DNA from: Lytechinus variegatus | Lineage: Eukaryota > Echinodermata > Echinoidea > Temnopleuroida > Toxopneustidae | Assembly (NCBI RefSeq): GCF_018143015.1 | Contig: NC_054743.1 | Location: forward strand, 37,962,922 to 38,026,921 | Length of the DNA stretch: 64,000 bases | Direction: 5' to 3' | Part shown: piece after piece, positions 45,430 through 56,200 of the stretch | How positions within the stretch are numbered: the stretch's first letter is position 1 | Layout of the letters: each line of letters starts with the position of its first letter | The notes under the pieces: generated by a model | What the model was told of the DNA's origin: nothing | Databases searched by the model: none | What the model saw: only the letters and a program-made list of their open reading frames with translations | Made by a program: the position numbers and the translations under genes

Positions 45430-46200
45430 GTTTACTTGAACTTTTTTCCTTTTTCTTTCTTTTCTACCCTATCCTTCCTGCATGCCCCTTTTCGTCCCAT
45501 CCATCTTTATTTCCTATCTTTCTTTCCTGAACACCTTTTTCTCTCTCTTTCATTTTTCTTTCTTTACTTCTTTCTCTACTCTCTACTTTCCTTCTTATCA
45601 ATCAAAGTTCCCTTTTCTATTTCCTTCATTCTTTCTTTCCTTAAATTTACCTTAACTTCTTCCTTCCTCTCCTGTTTCTTTTCGTTTCTTTCTTTCTCTC
45701 CTTCCCTTATTTTCCCTTTTTCATTCTCGCCTCCCTTCATTCTTCCCTCCCTCTCTTTCTTCCTTTCTTTATTTTATTTTTTTCTCGTATTTTTCCCATT
45801 TTTCTTTATTTCCCTTTGTTCCTTCCTTCCCTTCCCGTTTTCTTCTTTCTTTCAAAGAATGAAGGAAACATATTTCTTTCCTTCATTCTTTCTTCCCTCC
45901 TCATGTTTTTACCTTTTCCCTTCAATTCTCTCCTTTATTTTGTCTTTCACACGTTTATTCATCTTCACTTCCTTTCCTTTTCTTTTCTTTTCTTTTCTTT
46001 TCTTTCTTTCTTTCTATATTCATTTCAAAGAATGACAGAAACCCTTTTTTCTCTTATTCTTTCTTTCATCCTTCTGTTCTAACTTTCTGTTATTTTGTAT
46101 TTTTCCTCAATTTTCTTTGCTTCTCAATTCATCTCTTTTCTTTCTCTCCATCATTCTTTCGTTCACCCTCCCTTTCAATTCTTTATATTTTTTCACAAGT
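45430..46200. repeat. Pyrimidine-rich (TTTCCTTC)n tract
   Basis: About 770 bp with almost no purine runs on the plus strand, built of TTTCTTTC and CTTCCCTTTT words. It gives spurious open frames of up to 199 codons (Phe, Ser and Leu only). Such homopurine-homopyrimidine DNA can form triplexes, but no role is shown. Confidence 0.85.
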
Positions 46201-47353
46201 CTAATACTGCGGGTGGGCTTCTTTGTTGATCTTTATCTGTCAATTTTTCCCGTATTTCATTTTGTAAAATCTGGTCACCCTGGTCATTGCTGTGTGGAAT
46301 ATAGTGTCAGAAAAAGAAGTAACAGAATGTGTGTAAAAAAAACGGGTGAAGTTATTTTAGTGTTGAGCTTAAGGTGGCGCTCTTCAAGCTTGGTAAAAAT
46401 TGCATTAACTTTAAAACACGATTTGTGATATCGTGACATGTTTTGACAGAGCTATATCTATCTTGTAAATGCCGAATAGCAATGGGACCCCCCCCCCCCC
46501 CATACACACACGCACACTTCAAGACAAAAAAAGAACATTTTCCTTATCATATTTGGTGGATTTATGTTTAACATGTTTAATAAACGCCGTTAAAATGCAT
46601 GAGTTAGCCCGTGCCCTCCCCCTTTGAAAACCAAAATTTGTGATGTAAATATACCGTTTTGACGCCAGTGTGCCTCCCCTTTGAAAGTGAGGAACTTTTT
46701 TTGCTTGTCAAACTTTCGCAGGCGAAATTACCTTCAAGTTTATGTGAAAGCCTTTTTTTTTTCCTTTTTTTTTGCTTGTCAAATTTACGTTTGGCTTTAT
46801 TGCAAACATTATACGCACTGATCACAAGACAATTGCTATCACCGGTTATATGATTTCAAGTATGTTTACAACTGATCATAAACAAATGCATTGGCGTGAA
46901 TGGCAGGGGCGGGAGAGGATCCTGTCTTGGTACCTTTAAATTAGGGAAGAGGGGGATAGTTTGTACAAATATTACACGTCTGCATCCATGCTCCAGAATG
47001 ATTTTAAAGTATGACATTGATCAAATCAATGATGTCAATAAAATAGCAATATATTCCGTATCATATCGATTTCTTTCTTAATTCATTGGAGACTTAAAAT
47101 AAATCCTTATTAACATATGTAAGGATTTGAAATATGGATGGGATTTTATTGAAAATTCTGAATTTTGCATTATCTTACACATTATTTGAAGTCTTTTTTT
47201 CCCCATTCATCAATGTGCTATTTACACGTTTTCGAAGTTAATACTTAGGTCTGTGGTGGAATACTATTCATTTTACAAAGCAACCTTTTTCCTAAAAATT
47301 ATATGATCCAATTTTTCCCCATTCTGATCTCATTTCTAACTAGTGAGTAAACA

Positions 47354-47698
47354 CATAGGCGGCGGAAGCGGGGGGGGGGACGTGTCCCCTCTAAATTTGA
47401 GGAGGGGGGACGGTTCCCCCCCCCCATTGGCGGCGGAAGCCAAAAATTTTAGGAGGGGACAATAAAAAAAAATTTACAAGCCAAAAAAAAAGGTTCTCAC
47501 CCCCCCCCCCAAAAAAAAGGTCATCAACAACAAATTTAGGGGGGACCGTCCCCCCTCCTCAAATTTAGGGGGGATGACCTTTTTTTCTTTTTTTTTTGCT
47601 TGTCAATTTATTTTCCTACGTCCTCCCAAAAAAATTTTGGTTGAGAACTTTTTTTTTTTTGGTTGTCCCCTCCTAAAAATTTTGGCTTCCGCCGCCAA
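47354..47698. mobile_element. G-rich foldback MITE with 10-bp target duplication
   Basis: TGAGTAAACA occurs at 47344-47353 and 47699-47708. Inside, CATAGGCGGCGGAAGC at the left pairs with GGCTTCCGCCGCCAA at the right. A second internal start (CATTGGCGGCGGAAGCC at 47426) gives a tighter palindrome with the right end. A 9-10-bp target duplication is the usual signature of Mutator-like elements; assignment to that group is inference. Confidence 0.7.
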
Positions 47699-48087
47699 TG
47701 AGTAAACAGGTTTCATTGGAAAAAAATCGACTGTTTAATCCCCCTTTGATATAACAACTTTCTATTTCTTTCGTGATTTTTTCTTCTAGATTTTATTTCG
47801 CTATTGATAATTAATAACCCTTAATTTCCTCTTTAAAAGTGTACACATTAAATGACTGAAGCATGCAACCTTTCAAATGCGCTTTCATACATCCTTTCGC
47901 AATATTAGAATCGATTTGAAGGCCTTCATTCAGTCTCTCACATACAACACTTGAAAACGTTACACTTGATATGGTGTTCATTGTAAATTTGTAATTTTTA
48001 GCTATAGCTATCCCTACCCTTCCCAGGCCTGTTCTGGCCGGATTTACGCCACTGTTATCCCCACCCTGATGATCTCTTTCTCTCTAC

Positions 48088-49397
48088 CCAGGACCAAAAT
48101 CCAGTTGAAACCAATTAGAGCAAAACCAATTGAAACCAGTTGGCCAACTGGTTTCAATAGGGAAATTGGAACAACTGGTTCCAATTGAAAACCAGTTGCC
48201 AACTGGTTCCAGTTAAAACCAATTGGGCAACTGAACCAGTTGGCTATTGGTTTCAATTGGTTCCAGTTGTTCCAATTTCCCTATTAAAACCAGTTGAATC
48301 CAATTGGAGGCAACTGGTTTCAATTGGTTCCAGTTGAAACCAATTGGAGGCAACTGGTTTTCAACTGGAACCAGTTGAAACCAATTGGTTTCCAACTGGA
48401 TCCAATTGGAACTTCCAGTTGGAATGAACTTAATTAGTTACAAATTAATTAGCATTTGCACTAACTATTGCTCATGCCAACACAGAAGCAGTGTTATTTG
48501 TCTATTAATACCAATGTAAAGGGCATTGATAAAATACAGACTTTTCATAGGTACATATTCATATTGGAGTTCTTCAAATATATGTATTATTATTTGATGT
48601 AATTTGGTAACAGTTAGTGGTGTAGTAATTATCTTTGAATCTGTTTTAATTATAATCTATAATATTTATGAACATGGTTTTCACTGCTAAGTATTGGAAA
48701 CACTTATCTGAAAAAAGTGTGGAACTTCAAATTGAAAAAAAATAAATAGATACATTGTAAATTGTGATGAATCTCATAAAACATTAATCTGTGCACACTG
48801 GCAGAAAATATGCAAATTAACTGGTTTCAATTGGATCCAGTTGGGTAACTGGAAAATTTCCAATTGGAAACCAATTGGAAATCATTTCCAGTTACCCAAC
48901 TGGATCCAGTTAGGATTTCCAGTTACCCAACTGGTTCCAATTAGAATTCAGTTACCCATCTTTCCAGTTAGAAGTCATCTCCAGTTACCCAACTGGTTCC
49001 AGTTAGAAATCATTTCCAGTTGGAAGTCATTTCCAGTTACCCAACTGGTTCCAGTTAGGATTTCCAGTTGCCCAACTGGTTCCAGTTAGGATTTCCAGTT
49101 ACCTAACTGGTTCCAGTTAGAAATCATTTCCAGTTACCCAACTGGTTCCAGTTAGGATTTCCAGTTGCCCAACTGGTTCCAGTTAGGATTTCCAGTTACC
49201 CAACTGGTTCCAGTTAGGATTTCCAGTTGCCCAACTGGTTCCAGTTAGGATTTCCAGTTGCCCAACTGGTTTCAATTGGTTTCAACTGGAAATTGTTAAA
49301 TTCCAGTTAAAACCAATTGAAACCAGTTGAAACCAATTGAAACCAATTGAAACCAGTTGGAAATCCAACTGGTTTCAATTGGATTTTGGTCCTGGGT
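48088..49397. mobile_element. 1.3-kb foldback element made of CCAGTT/CCAATT sub-repeats, TA-flanked
   Basis: The left end CCCAGGACCAAAATCCAG and the right end CTGGATTTTGGTCCTGGG are exact inverses, both next to TA. The arms (48110-48420 and 48820-49380) are dense arrays of short words such as CAACTGGTTCCAGTT and GAAACCAATTGG. In the right arm the unit TTCCAGTTAGGATTTCCAGT recurs about every 33 bp. The centre (48420-48820) is unrelated AT-rich DNA. No transposase frame is present. Confidence 0.8.
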
Positions 49398-49720
49398 ACC
49401 CCCACCCCCTCCTTCCTCCCCCCCCCTCCCCTCTCTCTCTCCCTCCCTCTTTCCCCTCCCTCTTTTCACTTCCTCCTATGTGTGTCTCATTCCACTGTTG
49501 CAATTTATTATTGACTCAATTAAGATTTTGTAGGCCTAACCTCCATGGTCTTAATCAAACTTTCAAATAAAAACTAAGAGAGAATGAGAAAAAGAATATA
49601 TCATATCAACCCCTTTTCATAACACAAAGTAATTTCCATTAAGTGTACACAGAGCTCAGCAGCCAATCAAATTCAAGGTTATATAGCCCTGAAGGTTACT
49701 ACAATGCAAAGCTACAATTA

Positions 49721-50355
49721 GTGGCCCGTATTCTGAACTCGGGTTAACCCTGGACTGGTTTAAAGTTGTGGTTTAACTATATGGAGAGCCATTTGGGGCA
49801 CAAATCCCTAACAGTACACATCCAATTTATTAACTCATATTACACCCAAACTGTTCATACTTGTCTTGGAATGATAGCTGAACTATTTTTTCTCATTATG
49901 AAAGCAAAACGAAACAAAATAGTTAACAAAAAATATACAACATAAACAGAACTTTCGCATTTTTGGCTCCCCATACACTCTAAAAACAAATCAGAAACAA
50001 AAGACTACTTAATAATGTCAGCTGGGTGCAACTACACTCTAAAAAATGAAGTGCTAATTCAGCTCTTAAGGAGCGTGTATAGTGACTGCACTTCGGAGTG
50101 CTGATATTCCTCGTTCAAATTTGAACTAGACAAAACAGCACTCCGAAGTGCAGTCACTATACACGCTCTTTAAGAGCTCAATTAGCACTTCATTTTTTAG
50201 AGTGTATTATTCTGGTCATATTTGACTATTTTTGGTCGTATTTTACTAGAACAGAGTTATTTCTGACTGGATATAAATTATGTCAGAACTGTGTTTGTCA
50301 TTAGTTAGAGACCGTGGTCTAAGTTAATTAAACCTGACTTCAGAATACGAGGCCA
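49721..50355. mobile_element. Foldback element (GTGGCCCGTATTCTGAA ends), host for an inner MITE
   Basis: Left GTGGCCCGTATTCTGAACTC with GGTTAACC; right GACTTCAGAATACGAGGCCA inverted. The inner hairpin at 50035-50204 is a later insertion. CACTCTAAAAACAAATCAG at about 49977 may be a remnant of another copy of that inner family. Confidence 0.65.
50035..50204. mobile_element. 170-bp near-perfect hairpin MITE with TA target site
   Basis: Arms CACTCTAAAAAATGAAGTGC, ACTGCACTTCGGAGTGCTG and their inverse CAGCACTCCGAAGTGCAGT, CATTTTTTAGAGTG pair almost completely. TA flanks both ends (50033-50034 and 50205-50206), which fits a Tc1/mariner-type MITE. It is inserted in the foldback element 49721-50355. 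The low divergence between arms suggests recent mobility. Confidence 0.85.
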
Positions 50356-50872
50356 ATGCGCGTTCAAGTCTGTGGGAAACGATTCCAGATCATGCAAATG
50401 AATACAGTACAAAACAATAAACCGTAAATACGTTTTTTTTTTTATATAGTTTCTTTGCTTTCTTTTCTATATGACATGATTTCCGATAGCAAAAATAAAT
50501 GATTGATTGATTCCGCCTAAACGAAGAGCCTGGAAAACATATGTGAACAGTTACGACATTCAAAATAATCAGAATCGGATACAAATTACCAGATACATTA
50601 TCGTTATTCATCATTTTTGCAGGGAACAAAAAATGGAACGTAATTCCAACAGCTTATCTGCATTTAATTCGAAGGGAAGGTGATACCAATCGTATACTTG
50701 CCCTTCTTAATATAATATTTTTTTTGCATTGATGGTGATCAATAATTTAGCTCTCATATAGGATAAATTATTGAAAGAGTTCATATTCATTGTCCTCACG
50801 AATTGCCATATTGTCTATGTGTATGCGATTCATTATTAATATTTCTTTTAAAAAATATTTAGTTTTATGTCG

Positions 50873-51780
50873 GTAAATTGCCAATTCGTCTACCGCCAAC
50901 TCGTCCACTCGCCACATGGTCTACTTTCATTAAAGGGATGCTCCAGGCTGAAGATATTTATACCTTGATAAATAGAGTAGAATTCACAAAGCAGAATGTT
51001 GGATTTGCATTATCCCGGTGAAACAGTTCGAGGCATGTCTTCATGAATATTCATTAGGTGGGCTGATGATGTCATATCCCTATTTGTTCATTTGTATGAA
51101 ATTAGGTTTATTCAATTTTTTCTACCAAGAACTAAAACAATTGGAATGTCGATTAAGTGCATTTTGCTGCAACTTATTTCATCACAATGGAGACACGTCA
51201 TTTACACATGTATGAAAAAAGTGAAACAATTATGATTTCATGTAATAACATACGGGGTGACATCATCAGCCCACCTAATGAATATTCATGACACGTGCAT
51301 ATAACTGTTTTTCACAAAATATTGCCAACTTTCAAAATTCAATAAATTCGTTCTTTGTTATCGGATTTTGATTAAACTTTCAGCATTTTGATTTGTGAAT
51401 TTTACTCTATTTATTTAGATATAAATATTTAGGCTTAGCCCGGAGCATCCCTCAAAGTCTAATGCCATTCCGTCCATCAACACTTTGTCTAACAACCAAG
51501 GTACAAAGCCATTTGGTCCAATCATCACTTCGTCTAATCACTATTTCGTAAATTACAATATCGTCTCATAACCAGTTGGTCTAATATCCAATTCATTTTC
51601 ATTTATTTTGTACAATTAACGCTCAGTCCAATTAGACCAAATGGTGTATGGACTAAATGGCTTTTGGACCAACTGGTTATTAGACGAAATGATGAGTGGA
51701 CGAATTGGAAATTAGACCTTGTGTACAGTGGAGGAACTGAGATATGGTAGACCAAATGATAATAGACGAATTGGAAATTA
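50873..51780. mobile_element. Copy of the 'AATTCGTC' foldback family interrupted by a TTAA MITE
   Basis: Left part (TTGCCAATTCGTC, CCAACTCGTCCACTC) up to 50929 and right part from 51456 (AGTCTAATGCCATTCCG onward to TAGACGAATTGGAAATTA) belong to one element. The TTAA-type MITE 50930-51455 lies between them. It is the same family as 11505-12330. Confidence 0.7.
50930..51455. mobile_element. TTAA MITE (AGGGATGCTCC ends) nested in another foldback
   Basis: TTAA at 50930-50933 then AGGGATGCTCCAGGCTGAAG; right end GCCCGGAGCATCCCT followed by TCAA (51452-51455), a one-base change from TTAA. The interior keeps GGGCTGATGATGTCATATCC and the inverted TGACATCATCAGCCCACC. Confidence 0.8.
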
Positions 51781-52362
51781 ACCTTTATGCCGTATACTTT
51801 CTTTTCATATTTCTCAGCATTCAGAATTCATGACTGATATTTTCGTTCACGTCTTTTCTATACGTTCAACTTAATTAAGCAAACACAATTTTATCAATCA
51901 TATTTCTCTATATTTCTCTACATGATTTTATACAGAATAATATTGCCATATAATTGCTGTTGAAATGTCATTAATAACTTCCCAGAAGCGGATATATTTG
52001 CACAAATAAGCTAGTTCATCTGAGGATATGCAGAATATGATAAATAGCCTATAATTCAATAGTTGTTATAGATCTCTACCAGCACTACCATGAATGCAAT
52101 TATCATGATTATATGAACTTCCCGTCCGACGATCATGTACATCATTCGAAATAAATCCCCATTCTCTTCCCCTATATTTCAAATCAGTTATAGCTCCTCG
52201 ACTGTCGTTATGCTTGTTTCGAAACATTATTAATGAACTCATTGATTTCTAAATGAAAGAGTGAAACTAAATGAGAGGGGAGATTTAAATAGAACATGTA
52301 GAATGGGGAATTTTAGCACCATATACCATCACCGTGTTTACCTCTTTAAATTACCAATCTTG

Positions 52363-52600
52363 GGCATGGCCGTACGCAACAGGTTCCAGGGGCAGAAGTT
52401 GCATGCAGCTGCCTACTCCCCCCCCCCCCCCCCCCGAAACTTTGAAAACATACATTTACTGAAAATTTTCGCAAAATCCTTCAATTTCATTAATGAAAAT
52501 GTAAACAGTGCCCCAAATGACAAACTTGGCCACTTCGCTCCCTCGCTTTCGGGATTCTTCGAAAATTTTCACATGCCTATAGGCGTACGGCCTTGACCAT
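52363..52600. mobile_element. Foldback MITE with CATGGCCGTACGC ends
   Basis: GGCATGGCCGTACGCAAC at the left is inverted at the right as GGCGTACGGCCTTGACCATG. A run of 17 C lies inside near 52420. Non-coding. Confidence 0.55.
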
Positions 52601-52960
52601 GGGGCTACTTTGCCCCCACCCCCTCCTAAGTTGATCCAAAAGAGTACACTTAAAGCTTAATTGCATCCTAAATTTATATACAACAGGCCCCCTGAAATAA
52701 GTTTACAACCATGACAACAGTATAGGCCTACTCCCTGAATATATATATATTCACCCCTGATTGCCTCTAACTCGCTGAATATGTATATATGTTTTGCTGT
52801 AACGGTACACTTTCTCACCAAATCCCTTCATATATACTGGATACTGTAATCCACCTTGTTGCTAAATCATTATAATGCCAACACATATATCTCCATTCTA
52901 TAGGTATATGTTTAAACATTCCCGACGGGTTCATAGACACAATGAAAACGTATAGGTTAA

Positions 52961-53160
52961 TTGTTATACAACGCTGTTTACTTTATGAACATTACATACA
53001 GAAACTGTTTAAAATAACCATGCTTATTTCATTGAAGATTTATTAAAGATTAAACTTTAATTGTCTAAGATATCATTTTAACACAAGTTTAAATTTAACT
53101 GTTAAACAACTACTGTCAAGTTCAAATAGAAAGCAACGTTGTATAACATTTAAAACAGCG
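52961..53160. mobile_element. Diverged hairpin in the creatinase 3' flank
   Basis: TTGTTATACAACGCTGTTTA at the left pairs with AACGTTGTATAACAT and AAACAGCGTT at the right. It probably overlaps the 3' UTR of the creatinase gene: a minus-strand AATAAA (plus strand TTTATT, 53039-53044) lies inside it. Confidence 0.5.
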
Positions 53161-53253
53161 TTTTTACTGAGTCATATGGGACAGTCACGATCGTTCGAAC
53201 TGCAAATAAAATAAGACATTACATTCATGATATTATTTTGTGCTGCATGATTG

Positions 53254-56200
53254 TCACTTTTTCACAACAAGGTGTTCGGGGCCGAACGGAAAATGAGTGA
53301 TGTTTCGGGCACCATCTTGTGTGACTACCAGAATGTTGTGTTCCCTGTAACCTCCTGCGCCTGGCTGGCCTTCTGGTATGGTGACCATAGGCTCCATTGA
53401 GATCACCATGTTGGGTTCCAATACTGTCTTGATGTCTTCACGAATTTCAAGAGCTTTGGAATGGAAGTAACATAGGGAGTATTTATTAATCTTTTAATGA
53501 ACGATTTTGAATCATGACATGGATTTGAAACAAATCTTGATCGGCTATTGTTAGGGTGTCCAGGGTGTCCCCCCCCCCCGTCGTTCCATAAATCTTTGCC
53601 ATTATGATAACAACCACCACGGCATGGATCAGCAGTTGTGGCAAAGCTACCACGTTTAAAGGGTACTCCAGGTTGAAAATAATATGATTTGGACAGATGA
53701 AGGAAAAATCGGATAAACAACACACTGAAAATTGTATCAAAATCGGACAAGGAATAACGAAGTTATTGAATTATTCTGGTACGTGAAACAGTTCTAGGTA
53801 TGTCTTCAAGAATATTCAATGAGCAAACTGATGATGTCATATCCCCACTTGTTTTTGTTGTTTCATTAAAAGAAATGAAGAAATTAGGTTTATTCATTTT
53901 TTTCCCTTCAAGAACCCAAATTATTGGAATAACAACTGATTAAATGCATTAGATATTAAAGGAGAATGAAACCATTGGAACAAGATAGCTTGTGTGAAGA
54001 CAGAAAAATCAAAGAAACAGATCAACAAAAGTTTGAGAAAAATCGGACAAATAATGAGAAAGTTATGAGCATTTGAATATTGCGATCACTAATGCTATGG
54101 AGATAGCAAATTGGCAATGCGACAAAGATGTGTGATGTCACTTGTGAACAACTCTACCCATTACTTTAGTATATATTTCACTTGAATTGCCTCTTTTATC
54201 ACATCTATCCATAGATCATGTGTTCTTTCTACATGAGGGCATGTAATACATATTTTTTAAGAATACATCAGAGAGTTTGTCTCATCATAAGAAAAAGCAA
54301 AAAGAGACATTTTGAGGGTATTTTATAGTCCACCAAAGGGAAAGTTGTTCATCAGTGACATCACACATCCTTGTCGCATTGCCAATGGGAGGATCTCCAT
54401 AGCATTAGTGATTGCAATATTCAAATGCTCATAACTTTCTCGTTATTTGTCTGATTTTTCTCAAACTTTCTTTATTCTTATTCTTTGATTTTTCTGTTTC
54501 TACACAAGCCTATTTGTTCCAAAGGTTTCATTCCCCTTTAATTGCTGTAACTTATTCCATTGAGGGAGACATATCATTGACACGTGTATGAAAAATAAAC
54601 CAATCATGATTTCATGAAGTAACATAAAAAATGGAAAGTGGGGGTGTGACATCAACCCACCTAATGAATATTCATGACTACGTGCATGCTTAATTTCACA
54701 ATATATTGCTAAACTTTAAAATTCAATAACTTAACTATTTGTTATCAGATTTGACGAAATTTCCATCATTTTGCTTTGTGAATTTTACTCTATTTATTTA
54801 GATATAAATATTTTCAGCCCCGGAGCATCCCTTTAAGTCTTCATGAAACGGACCCCTAAAGAAATGTAGATTTAAATCCCATAGAAAGAATACTTCAGAT
54901 CGCAAATAATAAATGACGAACAGATCTCATGGTTATCATTTTGATAAACTGTGAAGGAACAGTATCGATTGTATATAAATGGCGAAAGTTAAGAGCATAT
55001 GAATATCACTCAAATGTACTTCAAAACAGTGGAGCTACTACACTGCGAGTGAAAAGGGGAAACCAGTGGGGTATACGCGCAGCACGATTTTTTTTTTTTA
55101 CAATAATACGAAAAATTAGGTTTGGGACATATTTTGACAATATATTTAGAAAAATAATAATGTCTATTCCTATTTAAGCCTTAGTCCTTAAAATAGAGTA
55201 TAGGGTTTCTTAGGATCATATTCTCCCCATTATCCCTTAAGCATACAATAGGGTTTCCTTAGGATTATATTCTCCTCATAATCCCTTAAAAATGCAGTAG
55301 GGTTTCCTTAAGATTATATTCTCCCCATTATCCCTTAGAAATACAGTAGGGTTTCCTTAGGAATATGTTTTGCCCACTAACCCTAAAAAAACAGAAGAGT
55401 TTCCTTATATAGGATTATGTTCTCATTATCCCTTAAAATACAGTAGGTCTTCCTTAGGATTATATTCTACCCATTACCCCTTTAAAATGCAATAGGGTTT
55501 CCTTAGGTTTATATTCTCCCCATTATCCCTTAAAATGCAGTAGGGTTTTCCTAGGATTATATTCTCCCCATTATTCCTTAACCCTAAATAGACTGGGCTA
55601 TTTCGACGACTACGAAGAATTATGGTATCTTTCCAATCCAATGGTTACTTCCATAAGATCCTGGATTTTGATTGGCTGTTGATCAGCGTTACCATTGGAT
55701 GCCAAAGTTACCACTTCAGTTTCGAAAACTGTTCTACCAGTGGGCCCTGCTATTACTATTACCCCGGCTTTAGCTGGGCTGCTTAGGCGCTCAAGCATTC
55801 AAGGAAATTCTTCCTACTGGGTACCCATTCACCTCTCCTGGGTTGAGTGCAGCACAATGTGGATGAGTTTCTTGCTGAAGGAAATTACGCCACGGCTGGG
55901 ATTCGAACCCACGACCCTCTGTTTCAAAGTCAGAAGACTTATCCACTGGGCCACAACGCTCCACAATGGTATACCATATTTTACCATAATGGTAACTTTT
56001 GTGCGACGGGGCGACGGGGCCCGGGCCCTGATCAGTCACACCAACGAAAACCGACTCCAAGCCGACCGATGGTCTACCATTCGATATAACCTAATTGCTT
56101 TGGTCGGTCAGGAGTCGGTTTCGTTGGTGTGACGGTAGCATACCCTCACCTGCTTCTCTGCCATAATAATGACACAGCACGCCGAATGAATGACCGTACC

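Larger units (their letters stand above)
44022..46282. mobile_element. hAT (Charlie-like) transposon with perfect 8-bp target duplication and nested LINE
   Basis: Ends CAGGGTGACCAGACGTCCCG and inverted ATCTGGTCACCCTG are typical hAT/Charlie termini. GTCATTGC flanks both sides (44014-44021 and 46283-46290). The element is 2261 bp, without a recognisable transposase. A reverse-oriented LINE 3' end fills about 44480-45300, and a pyrimidine-rich run fills 45430-46200. A minus-strand open frame at 44175-44489 is not recognised. Confidence 0.88.
41888..53253. other. Gene-free, transposon-dense interval between MIS18A and the creatinase gene
   Basis: No exon could be supported on either strand across 11 kb. 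Open frames here come from SINEs, pyrimidine tracts or repeat arms. The interval holds foldback elements, two SINE or LINE pieces and a hAT, each listed separately. Stretches such as 46300-47340 and 51790-52360 look unique but show no coding signal. LINE-like tails ending AAATGATTGATTGATT are present near 50490-50510. Confidence 0.55.

Noticed and set aside
45436-46082. Long Phe/Ser/Leu-rich open frames that could be read as membrane proteins
   Set aside because: They lie in a homopyrimidine tract within a hAT element; the composition explains both openness and hydrophobicity.
48044-48395. Open frames rich in NWFQLVP-type strings at 48.0-49.1 kb
   Set aside because: Translations of CCAGTT/CCAATT sub-repeats in the foldback arms.
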